21,601 nucleotides of DNA from an uncultured Clostridia bacterium (GTDB lineage Bacteria; Bacillota; Clostridia; Peptostreptococcales; Acidaminobacteraceae): assembly GCA_937880545.1 (NCBI GenBank), contig CALFKA010000162.1:1-21601 (forward strand). The letters are read 5' to 3'. A program made the translations under genes and the position numbers. Of the stretch, positions 1 through 7,245 are shown piece after piece. The stretch's first letter is position 1. Every line of letters starts with the position of its first letter. The notes below the pieces were generated by a model that ran no database searches, was not told the DNA's origin, and was given only the letters and a program-made list of their open reading frames with translations.

Positions 1-31
1 GTGAGTCGCCAGTTGCTGTAAAACTGATCAT
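1..31 (-). CDS. 5' end of a truncated gene (first ~10 codons), product uncertain, possibly CapA-like
   Basis: An ATG at position 31 on the minus strand is preceded four bases upstream by a perfect GGAGG (36-40). The frame is open to the window edge and reads MISFTATGDS. Several CapA-family (poly-gamma-glutamate-type metallophosphatase) proteins have a similar start with an early T/V-G-D-S, but ten residues are far too few to assign a family. A strong candidate sigma-54 promoter (99-115) sits upstream at the right distance to give a leader of about 57 nt. The gene would therefore be the first target of the activator encoded just upstream. The start is well supported; the product is a guess. 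Confidence 0.5.
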   Translation of the reverse strand, partial: MISFTATGDS

Positions 32-70
32 ATTACCTCCGTTTAGATCATTTCTTGAATAATTAACTAT

Positions 71-106
71 AAACAAAAAATCTTGCTAATCATTAATCAG
101 CAAGAT
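71..106 (-). terminator. Rho-independent terminator after the sigma-54 activator gene
   Basis: On the minus strand an 8-bp perfect stem (ATCTTGCT / AGCAAGAT) extends to 11 bp through a G-U, an A-U and a U-A pair. It closes on a 5-nt loop and is followed directly by TTTTTG and TTT. It lies about 20 nt past the stop of the activator gene, as expected for the end of the deacylase operon. The 5' arm shares bases with the candidate sigma-54 promoter at 99-115. Confidence 0.85.
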
Positions 107-115
107 ACATGCCCA
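99..115 (-). promoter_or_regulatory. Candidate sigma-54 (-24/-12) promoter driving the gene at the left edge
   Basis: The minus strand reads TGGGCATGTATCTTGCT. Against the known consensus TGGCACGNNNNTTGCW it has the invariant GG (113-112) and GC (101-100) separated by exactly 10 bases, plus matching C, A, G, TT and final T. The mismatches are at the first T and the second C of the -24 element. Transcription would begin near position 88, inside the 3' part of the terminator hairpin. The new transcript therefore could not fold the terminator stem, while read-through RNA from upstream could. The sigma-54 activator gene ends only about 10 bp upstream, which supports the call. Confidence 0.6.
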
Positions 116-124
116 GAGTATCCA

Positions 125-1159
125 TCAAGATTTTTCTGATAGTTTTCTTGAGAGAGTGGATGCAGAAACTCCTAAAATTTTCGCACAAATACGTAAACTA
201 CCATGTTTTTCAACGCAGCTAAGAATAATTGTTTTTTCAATTTCCGCCACAATTTCTGGAAGAGTGTAGTTTTTAAGAAGTAAACCTTCACAATAGCGTT
301 TCACAAACGCAACGCTTATATCACTTGGATTCTTTTTGTTCATCGAAAGAGAAGATACAGATATGTCTGAGAGTGTCTCTTCACTGCTTAGCAAAACCAT
401 TCTTTCGATCGTATGTTGAAGTTCCCGTATATTCCCGGGCCAATTATTGGACATTAGTTCCTCTAGTAATGCTTGACCTAAGCGTTTACTAGTTTCATAT
501 TTTTTATTAAACATCTCTAAAAAATAAAATGCCAATAGGGCTATATCTTCAACACGCTGGCGGAGGGGTAAGAGATTCACGCTGACAACATTCAATCGGT
601 AGTACAGATCTTCCCGGAAATCACCTTTATGGAAGAGCTCTGTAAGATCTCGGTTTGATGCAGCAATTATGCGTACATCTGTGCTCAACTCATCGTATCC
701 ACCTACTTTTGTGTATTTCCCATCCTGAAGCACACGCAGTAATTTAGGCTGGACACTGATCGGCATAGAAGACACTTCATCGAGAAAAACTGTGCCTCCA
801 TCAGCAATTTCGAAAACACCTTTTTTTCCTCGATTTAGAGCTCCGGTGAAAGAGCCAGGTTCATATCCAAACATTTCCGATTCAAAGAGCGAGGGGGATA
901 GGGTTGCGCAATTAAGCTTGATATATCTCTTGTCTTTTCTATTTGACAAAAGATGGGTGTATTCTGCATATAATTCTTTGCCCGTACCTGATTCTCCATT
1001 TATCAAGACAGTAACATCACTTGCTGCGACCTTGTCCAGGATGTCAAGTTGGTACTCCATCTCAGGACTACATGTCACAATTCTACCGTGTTTGTAATCG
1101 TCAAAAATTCCGGTGAATCGAAGGGTTCCGTTATCATTCTCGATATGGCGAGAAATCAT
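125..1159 (-). CDS. Sigma-54-dependent transcriptional activator without a sensor domain
   Basis: A bacterial enhancer-binding protein of 344 aa. The AAA+ ATPase domain (about residues 30-260) shows Walker A GESGTGKE (55-62), the sigma-54 contact loop as GSFTGA (102-107, usually GAFTGA), Walker B GGTVFLDE (121-128), and R-finger and sensor II regions ending at WPGNIREL. A Fis-type helix-turn-helix closes the protein (about 316-342, GSLRICAKILGVSASTLSRKL). Only about 30 residues precede the ATPase, so no PAS, GAF, receiver or PTS domain is present. I chose the ATG at 1159 because GAGGT lies 5 nt before it; the open frame extends to 1255 but would overlap the upstream gene. It is the last gene of the deacylase operon, 19 nt after the RpiR-like gene. 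It probably activates the two candidate -24/-12 promoters at 4885-4900 and 99-115 (inference). Confidence 0.9.
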   Translation of the reverse strand: MISRHIENDNGTLRFTGIFDDYKHGRIVTCSPEMEYQLDILDKVAASDVTVLINGESGTGKELYAEYTHLLSNRKDKRYIKLNCATLSPSLFESEMFGYEPGSFTGALNRGKKGVFEIADGGTVFLDEVSSMPISVQPKLLRVLQDGKYTKVGGYDELSTDVRIIAASNRDLTELFHKGDFREDLYYRLNVVSVNLLPLRQRVEDIALLAFYFLEMFNKKYETSKRLGQALLEELMSNNWPGNIRELQHTIERMVLLSSEETLSDISVSSLSMNKKNPSDISVAFVKRYCEGLLLKNYTLPEIVAEIEKTIILSCVEKHGSLRICAKILGVSASTLSRKLSEKS

Positions 1160-1178
1160 ATTGTACCTCAAGCATTCA

Positions 1179-2024
1179 TTAGATGAAATATTCCAGTGCT
1201 GCTGCAGATTCTTCAAATTTAGCCAAATGATAAAATGCAGCGTCTTTCTTTTCATTGACTATATAGGTCGCCAAAATACTCAAAAGTGAAAAAGGCGCAG
1301 CAAAGGAGTCCGTAAAGTCATGAGAAGAAACATCTAAAAAAATTGAATAATCGGCAAGTTTCGCTAATGGCGAAGTTGGAAAGTCTGTTATTGCAATGAT
1401 TTTGTTACCTTGTTCTTTGAGCATTCTCAAGAGAATGACAGTAACCTTTGAGTATCGTGAAAAACCTAATGCAATAATTGGCTTTGACCTATCAATTTTA
1501 GAAATAACTTCTGTAGCATTCATCCCAAGGGAATCGATGGCGGATGCTTCAATTCCAATTTTGTTAAATAGCATCGAAGCATATGTTGCAAGAGGAGCTG
1601 CAATGCGCATGCCAATAAAGACAATTCCTTGACTATCAATCATATCCTGTGCAAGCTTGGCGATGTTTTCGTGTACCTCTTCATTACGCATAAGGCTCTG
1701 TAAATTATTCAGTTCATACTCAACGATACCATGCACGGTTTGAGATACTCTACTTAACTCATCTAGACCTTTCAGAGAGTCCTCCTCAGCACGATACGTT
1801 TCGCTTCTTACAAATTCGGTAAACTCTTGAAACGACGAAAAGTCCAATGCATTTAGGAAAGCGCTCGCTTCTTCCTCGTGAACGCCAACTGACTGGTAGA
1901 ACCTTTCATATTTCATATAAAAAAGTGAATGACAATGACTTAATGTGAATTCCAGAAGAATTGGGTTCAGATCTCTATCTGCAGCCCTCTCCATTAATTT
2001 ATCGAGCAGTAGATTAGTTTTCAC
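1179..2024 (-). CDS. RpiR-like protein: degenerate N-terminal HTH plus SIS (sugar isomerase) domain
   Basis: 281 aa with the RpiR/MurR layout. The N-terminal helical domain (about 1-75) has the GVxE...LDFSSFQEF pattern of the HTH_6 fold. The SIS domain (about 110-245) carries FIGMRIAAPLA, IALGFSRYSKVT and the strand IIAITDFPTSPLAKLADYSI. SIS domains bind phosphosugars or related ligands. The start is taken as GTG at 2024 because GGAGG stands 5 nt before it, inside the end of the M20 gene (11-nt overlap); an ATG at 2036 or 2069 is possible but has no comparable site. The segment matching the recognition helix (about 49-60, HEEEASAFLNAL) is acidic and lacks the basic residues usual in RpiR proteins, so DNA binding is doubtful. 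The next gene is a sigma-54 activator with no sensor domain. Confidence 0.85.
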   Translation of the reverse strand: MKTNLLLDKLMERAADRDLNPILLEFTLSHCHSLFYMKYERFYQSVGVHEEEASAFLNALDFSSFQEFTEFVRSETYRAEEDSLKGLDELSRVSQTVHGIVEYELNNLQSLMRNEEVHENIAKLAQDMIDSQGIVFIGMRIAAPLATYASMLFNKIGIEASAIDSLGMNATEVISKIDRSKPIIALGFSRYSKVTVILLRMLKEQGNKIIAITDFPTSPLAKLADYSIFLDVSSHDFTDSFAAPFSLLSILATYIVNEKKDAAFYHLAKFEESAAALEYFI

Positions 2025-3210
2025 TACTTCCTCCATGATTAGATGATACCATGAACTCACGGAACTCACGCTTTATTCGCTCTAAGAGGGTACTGTCCTT
2101 TATTAAATCGTATGCCATTCCAGCTAAAATTTTCCCCGAATCCTCTAAACACCGAAGAGCTTCTGGTGTTTTCCCTGCCTCATACCATTCAATTGAGTGC
2201 GAGGCTGCATCACAATACGCTACATAAAACAGGGCACTAGGTACAACAGTTGAAACATTCCCAAAATCAGTTGATCCTCCTGGGAATTGCAATTCTCGCT
2301 CTGGCTCCTCAATACCAGCTTCCTTCATGACTCGATATCCCTCTTCGGCAAAAGAAGCCGGTGTGAATCTCGCTAAGTATTTTAATCCTTTGCTTATTTC
2401 TGCTGTGGTTTCTGTCATCATCGTAGCCCCTTTTATTACGAGCTCAAATCTTCTTTCCATATCTTCTAAATCTTTATTATCCATTGATCGAAGTGTGACA
2501 GAAGCTAAAGCCTCCGAAGGAACAGCATTAGACGGACCGGTTCCCTCGCGCACTGTATAGTGTAAACGGCTCGTAGGATGAATGTGTTCACGCAAAAATT
2601 CTACACCCGTGAATGTTAGGATCATCGCATCCAGAGCGCTTCTTCCGAGCCATGGCGCTCCAGCAGCGTGGGAGCTACTACCTTGAAAGCGAACGGTGTG
2701 AGAAACCATCGCAAGAGAATCTCCACCTATATAGTACCTCGTCCCCGCTGCGTGTGTTGCTAGCGCAATATCCAGTTCATGAAAACATCCATTATCTAAC
2801 ATAACAATTTTCCCACCAAAAGTTTCTTCGGCGGGTGTGCCATAAATCGTTATTTTATAGGGACGATCTTTTAATACCTCTATGAGAGAGAGTGCAGCAG
2901 CAATGCCTGCAGGTGCTTGTAAATGATGTCCGCAAATATGTCCTTTTTCTCGCACGGCATCATACTCTACAAGAAATCCAATATTCGGGCCTTCACCATT
3001 ATCCCAAACAGCACGAAAGGCTGTCTCTAATCCTCCGACACCTCTTTCAACGTCAAAGTTAAGCTCATCAAGCAAGTCACATATCATCCGAGCCGAGTTG
3101 TATTCTTTGCCATCACTTTCCGCTTCATCAAAGATTGACTTTGCGAGAGGAAATAGTTCTTTCGCCTTTTGCGTCGCCAATTGGTTAAGCTTTGCCTTTG
3201 GATTCGTCAT
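2014..3210 (-). CDS. M20 family metallo-amidohydrolase (AbgB/M20D-like)
   Basis: 398 aa, the usual length for M20D amidohydrolases, which remove acyl or aminobenzoyl groups from amino acids or cleave small peptides using two metal ions in the cytoplasm. Visible active-site elements are CGH (Cys93, His95), the Glu pair in GTPAEET (128-129), a His in ATHA (153), the SSHAAGAPW dimerisation-domain His (181) and a C-terminal SHSIEW. The residue after CGH is His (CGHH) instead of the common Asp or Asn. The ATG overlaps the TGA of the deacylase gene (ATGA), with AGGGAAGG before it, so the two are translationally coupled. It probably acts in sequence with the deacylase on the same N-acylated substrates (inference); the exact substrate cannot be read from sequence. 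Confidence 0.9.
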   Translation of the reverse strand: MTNPKAKLNQLATQKAKELFPLAKSIFDEAESDGKEYNSARMICDLLDELNFDVERGVGGLETAFRAVWDNGEGPNIGFLVEYDAVREKGHICGHHLQAPAGIAAALSLIEVLKDRPYKITIYGTPAEETFGGKIVMLDNGCFHELDIALATHAAGTRYYIGGDSLAMVSHTVRFQGSSSHAAGAPWLGRSALDAMILTFTGVEFLREHIHPTSRLHYTVREGTGPSNAVPSEALASVTLRSMDNKDLEDMERRFELVIKGATMMTETTAEISKGLKYLARFTPASFAEEGYRVMKEAGIEEPERELQFPGGSTDFGNVSTVVPSALFYVAYCDAASHSIEWYEAGKTPEALRCLEDSGKILAGMAYDLIKDSTLLERIKREFREFMVSSNHGGSSEN

Positions 3211-4808
3211 TTTATGCCTTCCCTTCCTGAAGATATGAATTTACCTGGTGCATTACCTGTGAGCCTTTTATTATGATATACAGTTTGGCCCGAAACAAGA
3301 ACACGCTCTATTCCTTCACTTAATCTCGTAGGATATAAGTAGTCTGCAGAATCTTTGATTCTCTCCTGATCAAACAATACTAAATCTGCATCATAACCAT
3401 CTAGGATCCTCCCTTTATTTGGTAACCTCCATCGTTTCGCAGCTTCACTTGTCATTTTGGATATAATCTCTTCCAAGGAGAAAATTCCTTTTTGTCTCCA
3501 GAATAAGTCGATAGCACGAGGGAATGTTCCAAAGGATCGGGGATGCGTTGTTCCAGTAAAACTAGAAACAAGTCCGTCACTACCGATCAGTGTAAAGGGC
3601 TCTTGTACTATTCGGAACAAATCTTCTCGGTCCATACCAAAATAAATCGCCTGAGCCTCCGTACCAGAAGATGCAAGGATATCAAAATACACATCAAAAG
3701 GATCTAGATTTTTGAGCCGTGCATATTCATCGATGGTTTTACCTTCACACTCCGGCATAGTAGGTGATTTTGCGATCATAACCCCAGAAAAACCTCCGCT
3801 TTGATTGTATCGAGTGCTTGAATATTTCATACTTTCTCGAACTCTCTTTCTATACTCAGGCAAAGCAAGAAGTTTCTGTAATTGACCGACTCCTTCTTTA
3901 ATAAAATCTTGAGGCAGGCTAATATATATACTGGTCATGGAAGCTGTGTAAGGATAAATGTCAGTCCAAAGATCCCTCAGGCACCCAGCTGCTTCCTTCA
4001 TCAGTTCTAGTGTTTCAATGCTTTTTCCATGATTATTTTTTCCAAAGATTTTATGATGGGAGATATTCAGTCTGGCGCCAGATGTTTTCGTAATTTTTAT
4101 AGCTTCATGTATAGAACCCACTACCTGATCAGCCTCATCACGCAAATGTGTTGCATAAACAGCATCATGCTTGGCAAGAATATGCGCAAGCTCAACAAGT
4201 TCGCTTGTGAGTGCATATGATCCGGGTGCATAAAGGAGACCTGTGCTCATCCCTATGGCTCCTTCAGCCAAGGATTGAGCTAACAGCTTCTTCATTCTTC
4301 GTAATTCTCTCTCAGAGGGTGCCCTTGCTTCTAGTCCCATCGTTGCTGTTCGAATCGCACTGTGTCCGACAAGCATGGCATAATTTGAAGTTTGCTCTAC
4401 TGTATCAGCAAGTATTCTAAAAGCACTAAAACTTGTGAACTCTCTGGATTTTCCCTTACCATAAACGGAAGAGATATATGGAGATATTCGAAGAAGATCA
4501 GAGAATTTGTCTTCATCAAAAGAGACGGGAAAGGGCGTCAAACCACAGTGACCTGTAATCTGCGTAGTAATTCCTTGAGATGATTTGCTCAAATTACTGT
4601 ATTCTTTCCCGAAAGCTTGGTCCCCATGAGAGTGAGAATCAATAAAGCCCGGGCAAATACAAAGCCCTGTTGCATCGAAAGATTTCAGGGCAACCGAAGA
4701 AGTCTCACGCAAGAAAACCTTACCATCCTTTATCCCCACATTACCTAGAAATCTTTCCTTTCCTGTTCCGTCAATAATCCATGCATTTCTAATTAATAAA
4801 TCATCCAT
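3207..4808 (-). CDS. N-acyl-D-amino-acid deacylase (D-aminoacylase, amidohydrolase superfamily)
   Basis: A cytoplasmic metal hydrolase of 533 aa that releases D-amino acids from their N-acyl forms. Recognition is by the full run of family motifs: N-terminal LLIRNAWIIDGTG, GFIDSHSHGD (metal His about 59 and 61), ITGHCGLTPFP (Cys about 88), ATHLRDEAD (His about 221), NISHHKIFGKNNHGKS (His about 251), the catalytic Asp in IGSDGL and the C-terminal HPRSFGTFPRAI. I chose the ATG at 4808, with AAGGGA 7 nt upstream; an in-frame GTG at 4829 is less likely. It is the first gene of a four-gene operon preceded by a candidate sigma-54 promoter. D-amino-acid specificity follows from the family; other members act on dipeptides or dihydropyrimidine-like rings, so the substrate is not certain. 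Confidence 0.9.
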   Translation of the reverse strand: MDDLLIRNAWIIDGTGKERFLGNVGIKDGKVFLRETSSVALKSFDATGLCICPGFIDSHSHGDQAFGKEYSNLSKSSQGITTQITGHCGLTPFPVSFDEDKFSDLLRISPYISSVYGKGKSREFTSFSAFRILADTVEQTSNYAMLVGHSAIRTATMGLEARAPSERELRRMKKLLAQSLAEGAIGMSTGLLYAPGSYALTSELVELAHILAKHDAVYATHLRDEADQVVGSIHEAIKITKTSGARLNISHHKIFGKNNHGKSIETLELMKEAAGCLRDLWTDIYPYTASMTSIYISLPQDFIKEGVGQLQKLLALPEYRKRVRESMKYSSTRYNQSGGFSGVMIAKSPTMPECEGKTIDEYARLKNLDPFDVYFDILASSGTEAQAIYFGMDREDLFRIVQEPFTLIGSDGLVSSFTGTTHPRSFGTFPRAIDLFWRQKGIFSLEEIISKMTSEAAKRWRLPNKGRILDGYDADLVLFDQERIKDSADYLYPTRLSEGIERVLVSGQTVYHNKRLTGNAPGKFISSGREGIK

Positions 4809-4884
4809 AACGATTCCCTTCAAATTCACCCAGACACGATTCTAAGCATATTAATAGATTTTTTGGTTTGTCACTAAAAAAATA

Positions 4885-4900
4885 AGCAATATCTATTCCA
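4885..4900 (-). promoter_or_regulatory. Candidate sigma-54 (-24/-12) promoter of the deacylase operon
   Basis: The minus strand reads TGGAATAGATATTGCT: the invariant GG (4899-4898) and GC (4887-4886) are separated by exactly 10 bases, with T before GG, TTGC and a final T in place. The C residues of the -24 element are missing, so it is weaker than the site at 99-115. Transcription would start near 4874, giving a leader of about 66 nt to the ATG at 4808. The operon ends in a sigma-54 activator gene, which implies self-regulation. The rest of 4830-5038 is AT-rich. It has two AGTTGC direct repeats (around 4943 and 4962) that could be upstream binding sites, and no clear terminator for the preceding GNAT gene. 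Confidence 0.45.
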
Positions 4901-5038
4901 TGCAAATCCGCTCACCGGAACAGGAAATATACACAGATATGCAACTCAAAAATTTATTAGCAACTTGTCTTATGAACTGGAAATAATAAAGCATAGAAAG
5001 GGACCAAAGCCAATGTAATTGCAGAGTGTCTCATCAGC

Positions 5039-5569
5039 TCAATCGTATAGCTGAAATTCTCCTTTCAGCATGGAATAAATCATCTGATCAAGATACCCGA
5101 GTGTCTCATCGAAATAGTTTTCTCTTAATATTCCTTCCCGCTGAAACCCCAGATTCTCATATAGTTGGATGCCCAAGGTGTTATGAGGATACACATCCAG
5201 CCAGACTTTGTTCATCTGAAGATCACAAAAGGCAAAAGAGAGAAGAGCCTGCATCGCTTCCTTCCCATAACCTTTTCCCTTTTTGTCTATGGCGATTCTG
5301 CGGATTTCAAATCTCCTCGAGTGGAAGTCCAGACGGATCAAGGCATAGCCGATCAGCTCAGTGTGCTGTCTGTCTCGAAACACCAAAAGAAGATGGCAGG
5401 GATCATCGATTTCCTGAAGATGCTCTTCTCTTGTGCCAACCCAAAGAAAGTTTCTGTTTTCCGGATGACTCTCCAGTGCAATAATCGCCTCTATATCCTC
5501 TGGCTGTGCCGGCAGGATAGAGAGTCGCTTTGTATGTAGAGTATGTTCTTTATAGTTCTTAGGAATCAT
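5039..5569 (-). CDS. GNAT family N-acetyltransferase (RimJ/RimL-like)
   Basis: 176 aa with the acetyl-CoA-binding signature of the GNAT fold. The strand/loop RRIAIDKKGKGYGKEA (about 90-105) holds the Q/R-x-x-G-x-G/A-type pyrophosphate loop, and VWLDVYPHNTLGIQLYENLGF is the later conserved stretch seen in side-chain and N-terminal acetyltransferases of the RimJ/RimL type. The acceptor cannot be deduced. I chose the ATG at 5569, which overlaps the last 11 nt of the aminopeptidase gene and has GGAAGAAG directly before it; a GTG at 5608 in the same frame has no good ribosome site. The overlap implies co-transcription with, and probably coupled translation from, the aminopeptidase gene. Confidence 0.85.
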   Translation of the reverse strand: MIPKNYKEHTLHTKRLSILPAQPEDIEAIIALESHPENRNFLWVGTREEHLQEIDDPCHLLLVFRDRQHTELIGYALIRLDFHSRRFEIRRIAIDKKGKGYGKEAMQALLSFAFCDLQMNKVWLDVYPHNTLGIQLYENLGFQREGILRENYFDETLGYLDQMIYSMLKGEFQLYD

Positions 5570-7049
5570 CTTCTTCCGTTTCCGAGGGTGTTTCGTCGCC
5601 CCTCTCACTTACTTTCGCTAATCTATACAAGGTCTTCACATGAATACCGGTGGCTCCTTTTGGCAAATAACCTCGAGCAACATCAGCATAAGCCGTTCCT
5701 GCTATATCTAAATGTACCCATGGGATACTTCCAACAAATTCACCCAAGAAAAGGCCTGCGGCGATAGCTCCCGCATTTCCTCTATCATCATTTCTGAGGT
5801 CAGCCATGTCACTTTTATTGATTTCTTTATAGCCCTCATCATTTGGCAGTTCCCAAATAGGCTCTCCTGCCAATTGGGCTGCCTTTTTAATTTTTTGGAC
5901 CAGAGGAGCATTGTTAGAAACAGCTGCGCTATTTAGGTTTCCTAAAGCCGCTATTGTAGAATATGTGAGAGTGGCTAGATCTATTATTTCCACCGGATTC
6001 CATACTGTTTTTGTATACCAAAGAGCATCTGCTAAGGTCAGTCTGCCTTCAGCGTCGGTATTCACTATCTCTATGGTTTTTCCAGACATCGAGTGGACGA
6101 TATCCCCAGCCTTATAGGCTTTTCCGGAGATCATGTTTTCACATGCGGCAACTACCGCTACTACATTGCATCTGATTTTGGATTTGGCAATGGAATACAT
6201 AGCTCCAATTACACTTGCAGCGCCTGCCATGTCCGATTTCATCGTAGACATGGCTTCCGCACTCTTGATACAATAACCCCCCGAGTCATAGGTAAGTCCC
6301 TTCCCGACAAAAGCCCTGTTTTTCTCGGAGGAGAGATCTCCTTTCCACTTCATTATCAACAATTTTGGCTCTTCGCTCGAACCTTCTGATACGGATAAGA
6401 AAGCTTCCATTTCAAGTTTTTTTATTTGGTCCTTGCCTAACACTTCTACTTCTATACCTGCTTTTTCAAGTTTTTCTTTGGCTCTGATGGACAGTTCTGT
6501 TGGGGTCATGCTACTAGCAGGTTCATTCACTAAGTCTCGAGCGAAAAACACTCCTTCTATCTGATCTATACTTTCACTGATGACCTTTTCGGCAAGTGTC
6601 TCTTTACTTGGTTCAACAAGAAAATTAAACTCCTTAAGATGAGTTGCTCCCTTTTTGTTCTTAAGGTATTTATCAAATCGGTAATCGGACTGAAGAATAC
6701 CTTCTCCTATGGCAGAGATTTGTTCCTCAAAGGATAGATTCTGACTGATCGGAGTGCGTATCTTAACCTGTGGTACTTTGTACTCTTCCAGTTTTTTGCC
6801 CAGGCTATAAAACGCCTTCCTGAGATGATCCATGCTCAAGTCCTTCTCATCGCCTAAGCCCAGAAAAATAACACTCTCTTTTTCCGGAAAGAGATGAACA
6901 TAACTTTGACCTAAACTCGCATCAAACACTTCTTTGTCTAACAGGTATTTGTATAGTTCCGCTTCAAAACCCTCCCGCTGTAATTGTTTCTGTCCTTTAA
7001 AAACACCGATAATCTCCACCCCATTTTTGCCGTTCACTACTAACATCAT
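5559..7049 (-). CDS. pepA: Leucyl aminopeptidase, peptidase family M17
   Basis: A cytosolic two-metal aminopeptidase of 496 aa, acting on the N-terminus of peptides. All metal and catalytic residues known for the family are present with the exact spacing of the bovine enzyme: Lys250, Asp255, Lys262, Asp273, Asp332, Glu334 and Arg336, within GKGLTYDSGGYCIKSA, MKSDMAGAA and the signature NTDAEGRL. The start is the ATG at 7049 with AAGGAG 10 nt before it; a GTG at 7061 abuts that site too closely to use it. It follows the peptide importer genes by about 200 nt, with a hairpin in between, and fits cleavage of imported peptides. Its C-terminus (EEDDS) overlaps the GNAT start. Confidence 0.95.
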   Translation of the reverse strand: MMLVVNGKNGVEIIGVFKGQKQLQREGFEAELYKYLLDKEVFDASLGQSYVHLFPEKESVIFLGLGDEKDLSMDHLRKAFYSLGKKLEEYKVPQVKIRTPISQNLSFEEQISAIGEGILQSDYRFDKYLKNKKGATHLKEFNFLVEPSKETLAEKVISESIDQIEGVFFARDLVNEPASSMTPTELSIRAKEKLEKAGIEVEVLGKDQIKKLEMEAFLSVSEGSSEEPKLLIMKWKGDLSSEKNRAFVGKGLTYDSGGYCIKSAEAMSTMKSDMAGAASVIGAMYSIAKSKIRCNVVAVVAACENMISGKAYKAGDIVHSMSGKTIEIVNTDAEGRLTLADALWYTKTVWNPVEIIDLATLTYSTIAALGNLNSAAVSNNAPLVQKIKKAAQLAGEPIWELPNDEGYKEINKSDMADLRNDDRGNAGAIAAGLFLGEFVGSIPWVHLDIAGTAYADVARGYLPKGATGIHVKTLYRLAKVSERGDETPSETEEDDS

Positions 7050-7096
7050 AGAACTCTTCACTCCTTTTCTTGATACTTGCTATAAGAGAAAGAGAA

Positions 7097-7120
7097 CTTC
7101 AAAGGAGTCAACCTCTGAAG
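7097..7120 (-). terminator. Hairpin between the importer operon and the aminopeptidase gene (weak terminator or attenuator)
   Basis: On the minus strand CTTCAGAGG pairs with CCTTTGAAG over 9 bp (one G-U pair) around a 6-nt loop. The tail TTCTCTTTCTCTT is only pyrimidine-rich and has no solid T-run. It lies about 126 nt past the stop of the last importer gene and 47 nt before the aminopeptidase start. It could be a partial terminator letting some read-through into the aminopeptidase gene. No convincing -35/-10 pair was seen in 7050-7245. Confidence 0.4.
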
Positions 7121-7245
7121 CTCTAACAATCTCTCTCCATAAAATATCCAACGATCTTTAAATTATTGTGTCAGGCATTTGAATCTAAGTTTAGTGAAAG
7201 TCCAGATTTTATATCTAAACTCAACACAGCAACTCTTGTCCCGTA

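Noticed and set aside
130..260. A shared AACTC-plus-AAAATTT stretch near 175 and near 4945 as a binding site of the activator
   Set aside because: The copy near 175 is coding sequence in an AT-rich gene, and the two do not align without a gap; chance is a sufficient explanation.
4902..4916. A second -24/-12-like sequence upstream of the deacylase gene (GGTGAGCGGATTTGC on the minus strand)
   Set aside because: GG and GC are 11 bases apart, not 10; spacing is strict for sigma-54, and the site at 4885-4900 has the right distance.
4893..4994. A 33-codon open frame on the minus strand between the GNAT and deacylase genes
   Set aside because: No ribosome binding site, and it overlaps the candidate promoter.
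5026..5484. A 152-codon open frame on the plus strand
   Set aside because: It lies antisense to the GNAT gene, whose protein has clear family motifs; the plus-strand product is low-complexity and unlike a known protein.
7050..7245. A T-box or other riboswitch before the aminopeptidase gene
   Set aside because: No T-box antiterminator motif or other known riboswitch core could be found, only a single simple hairpin.
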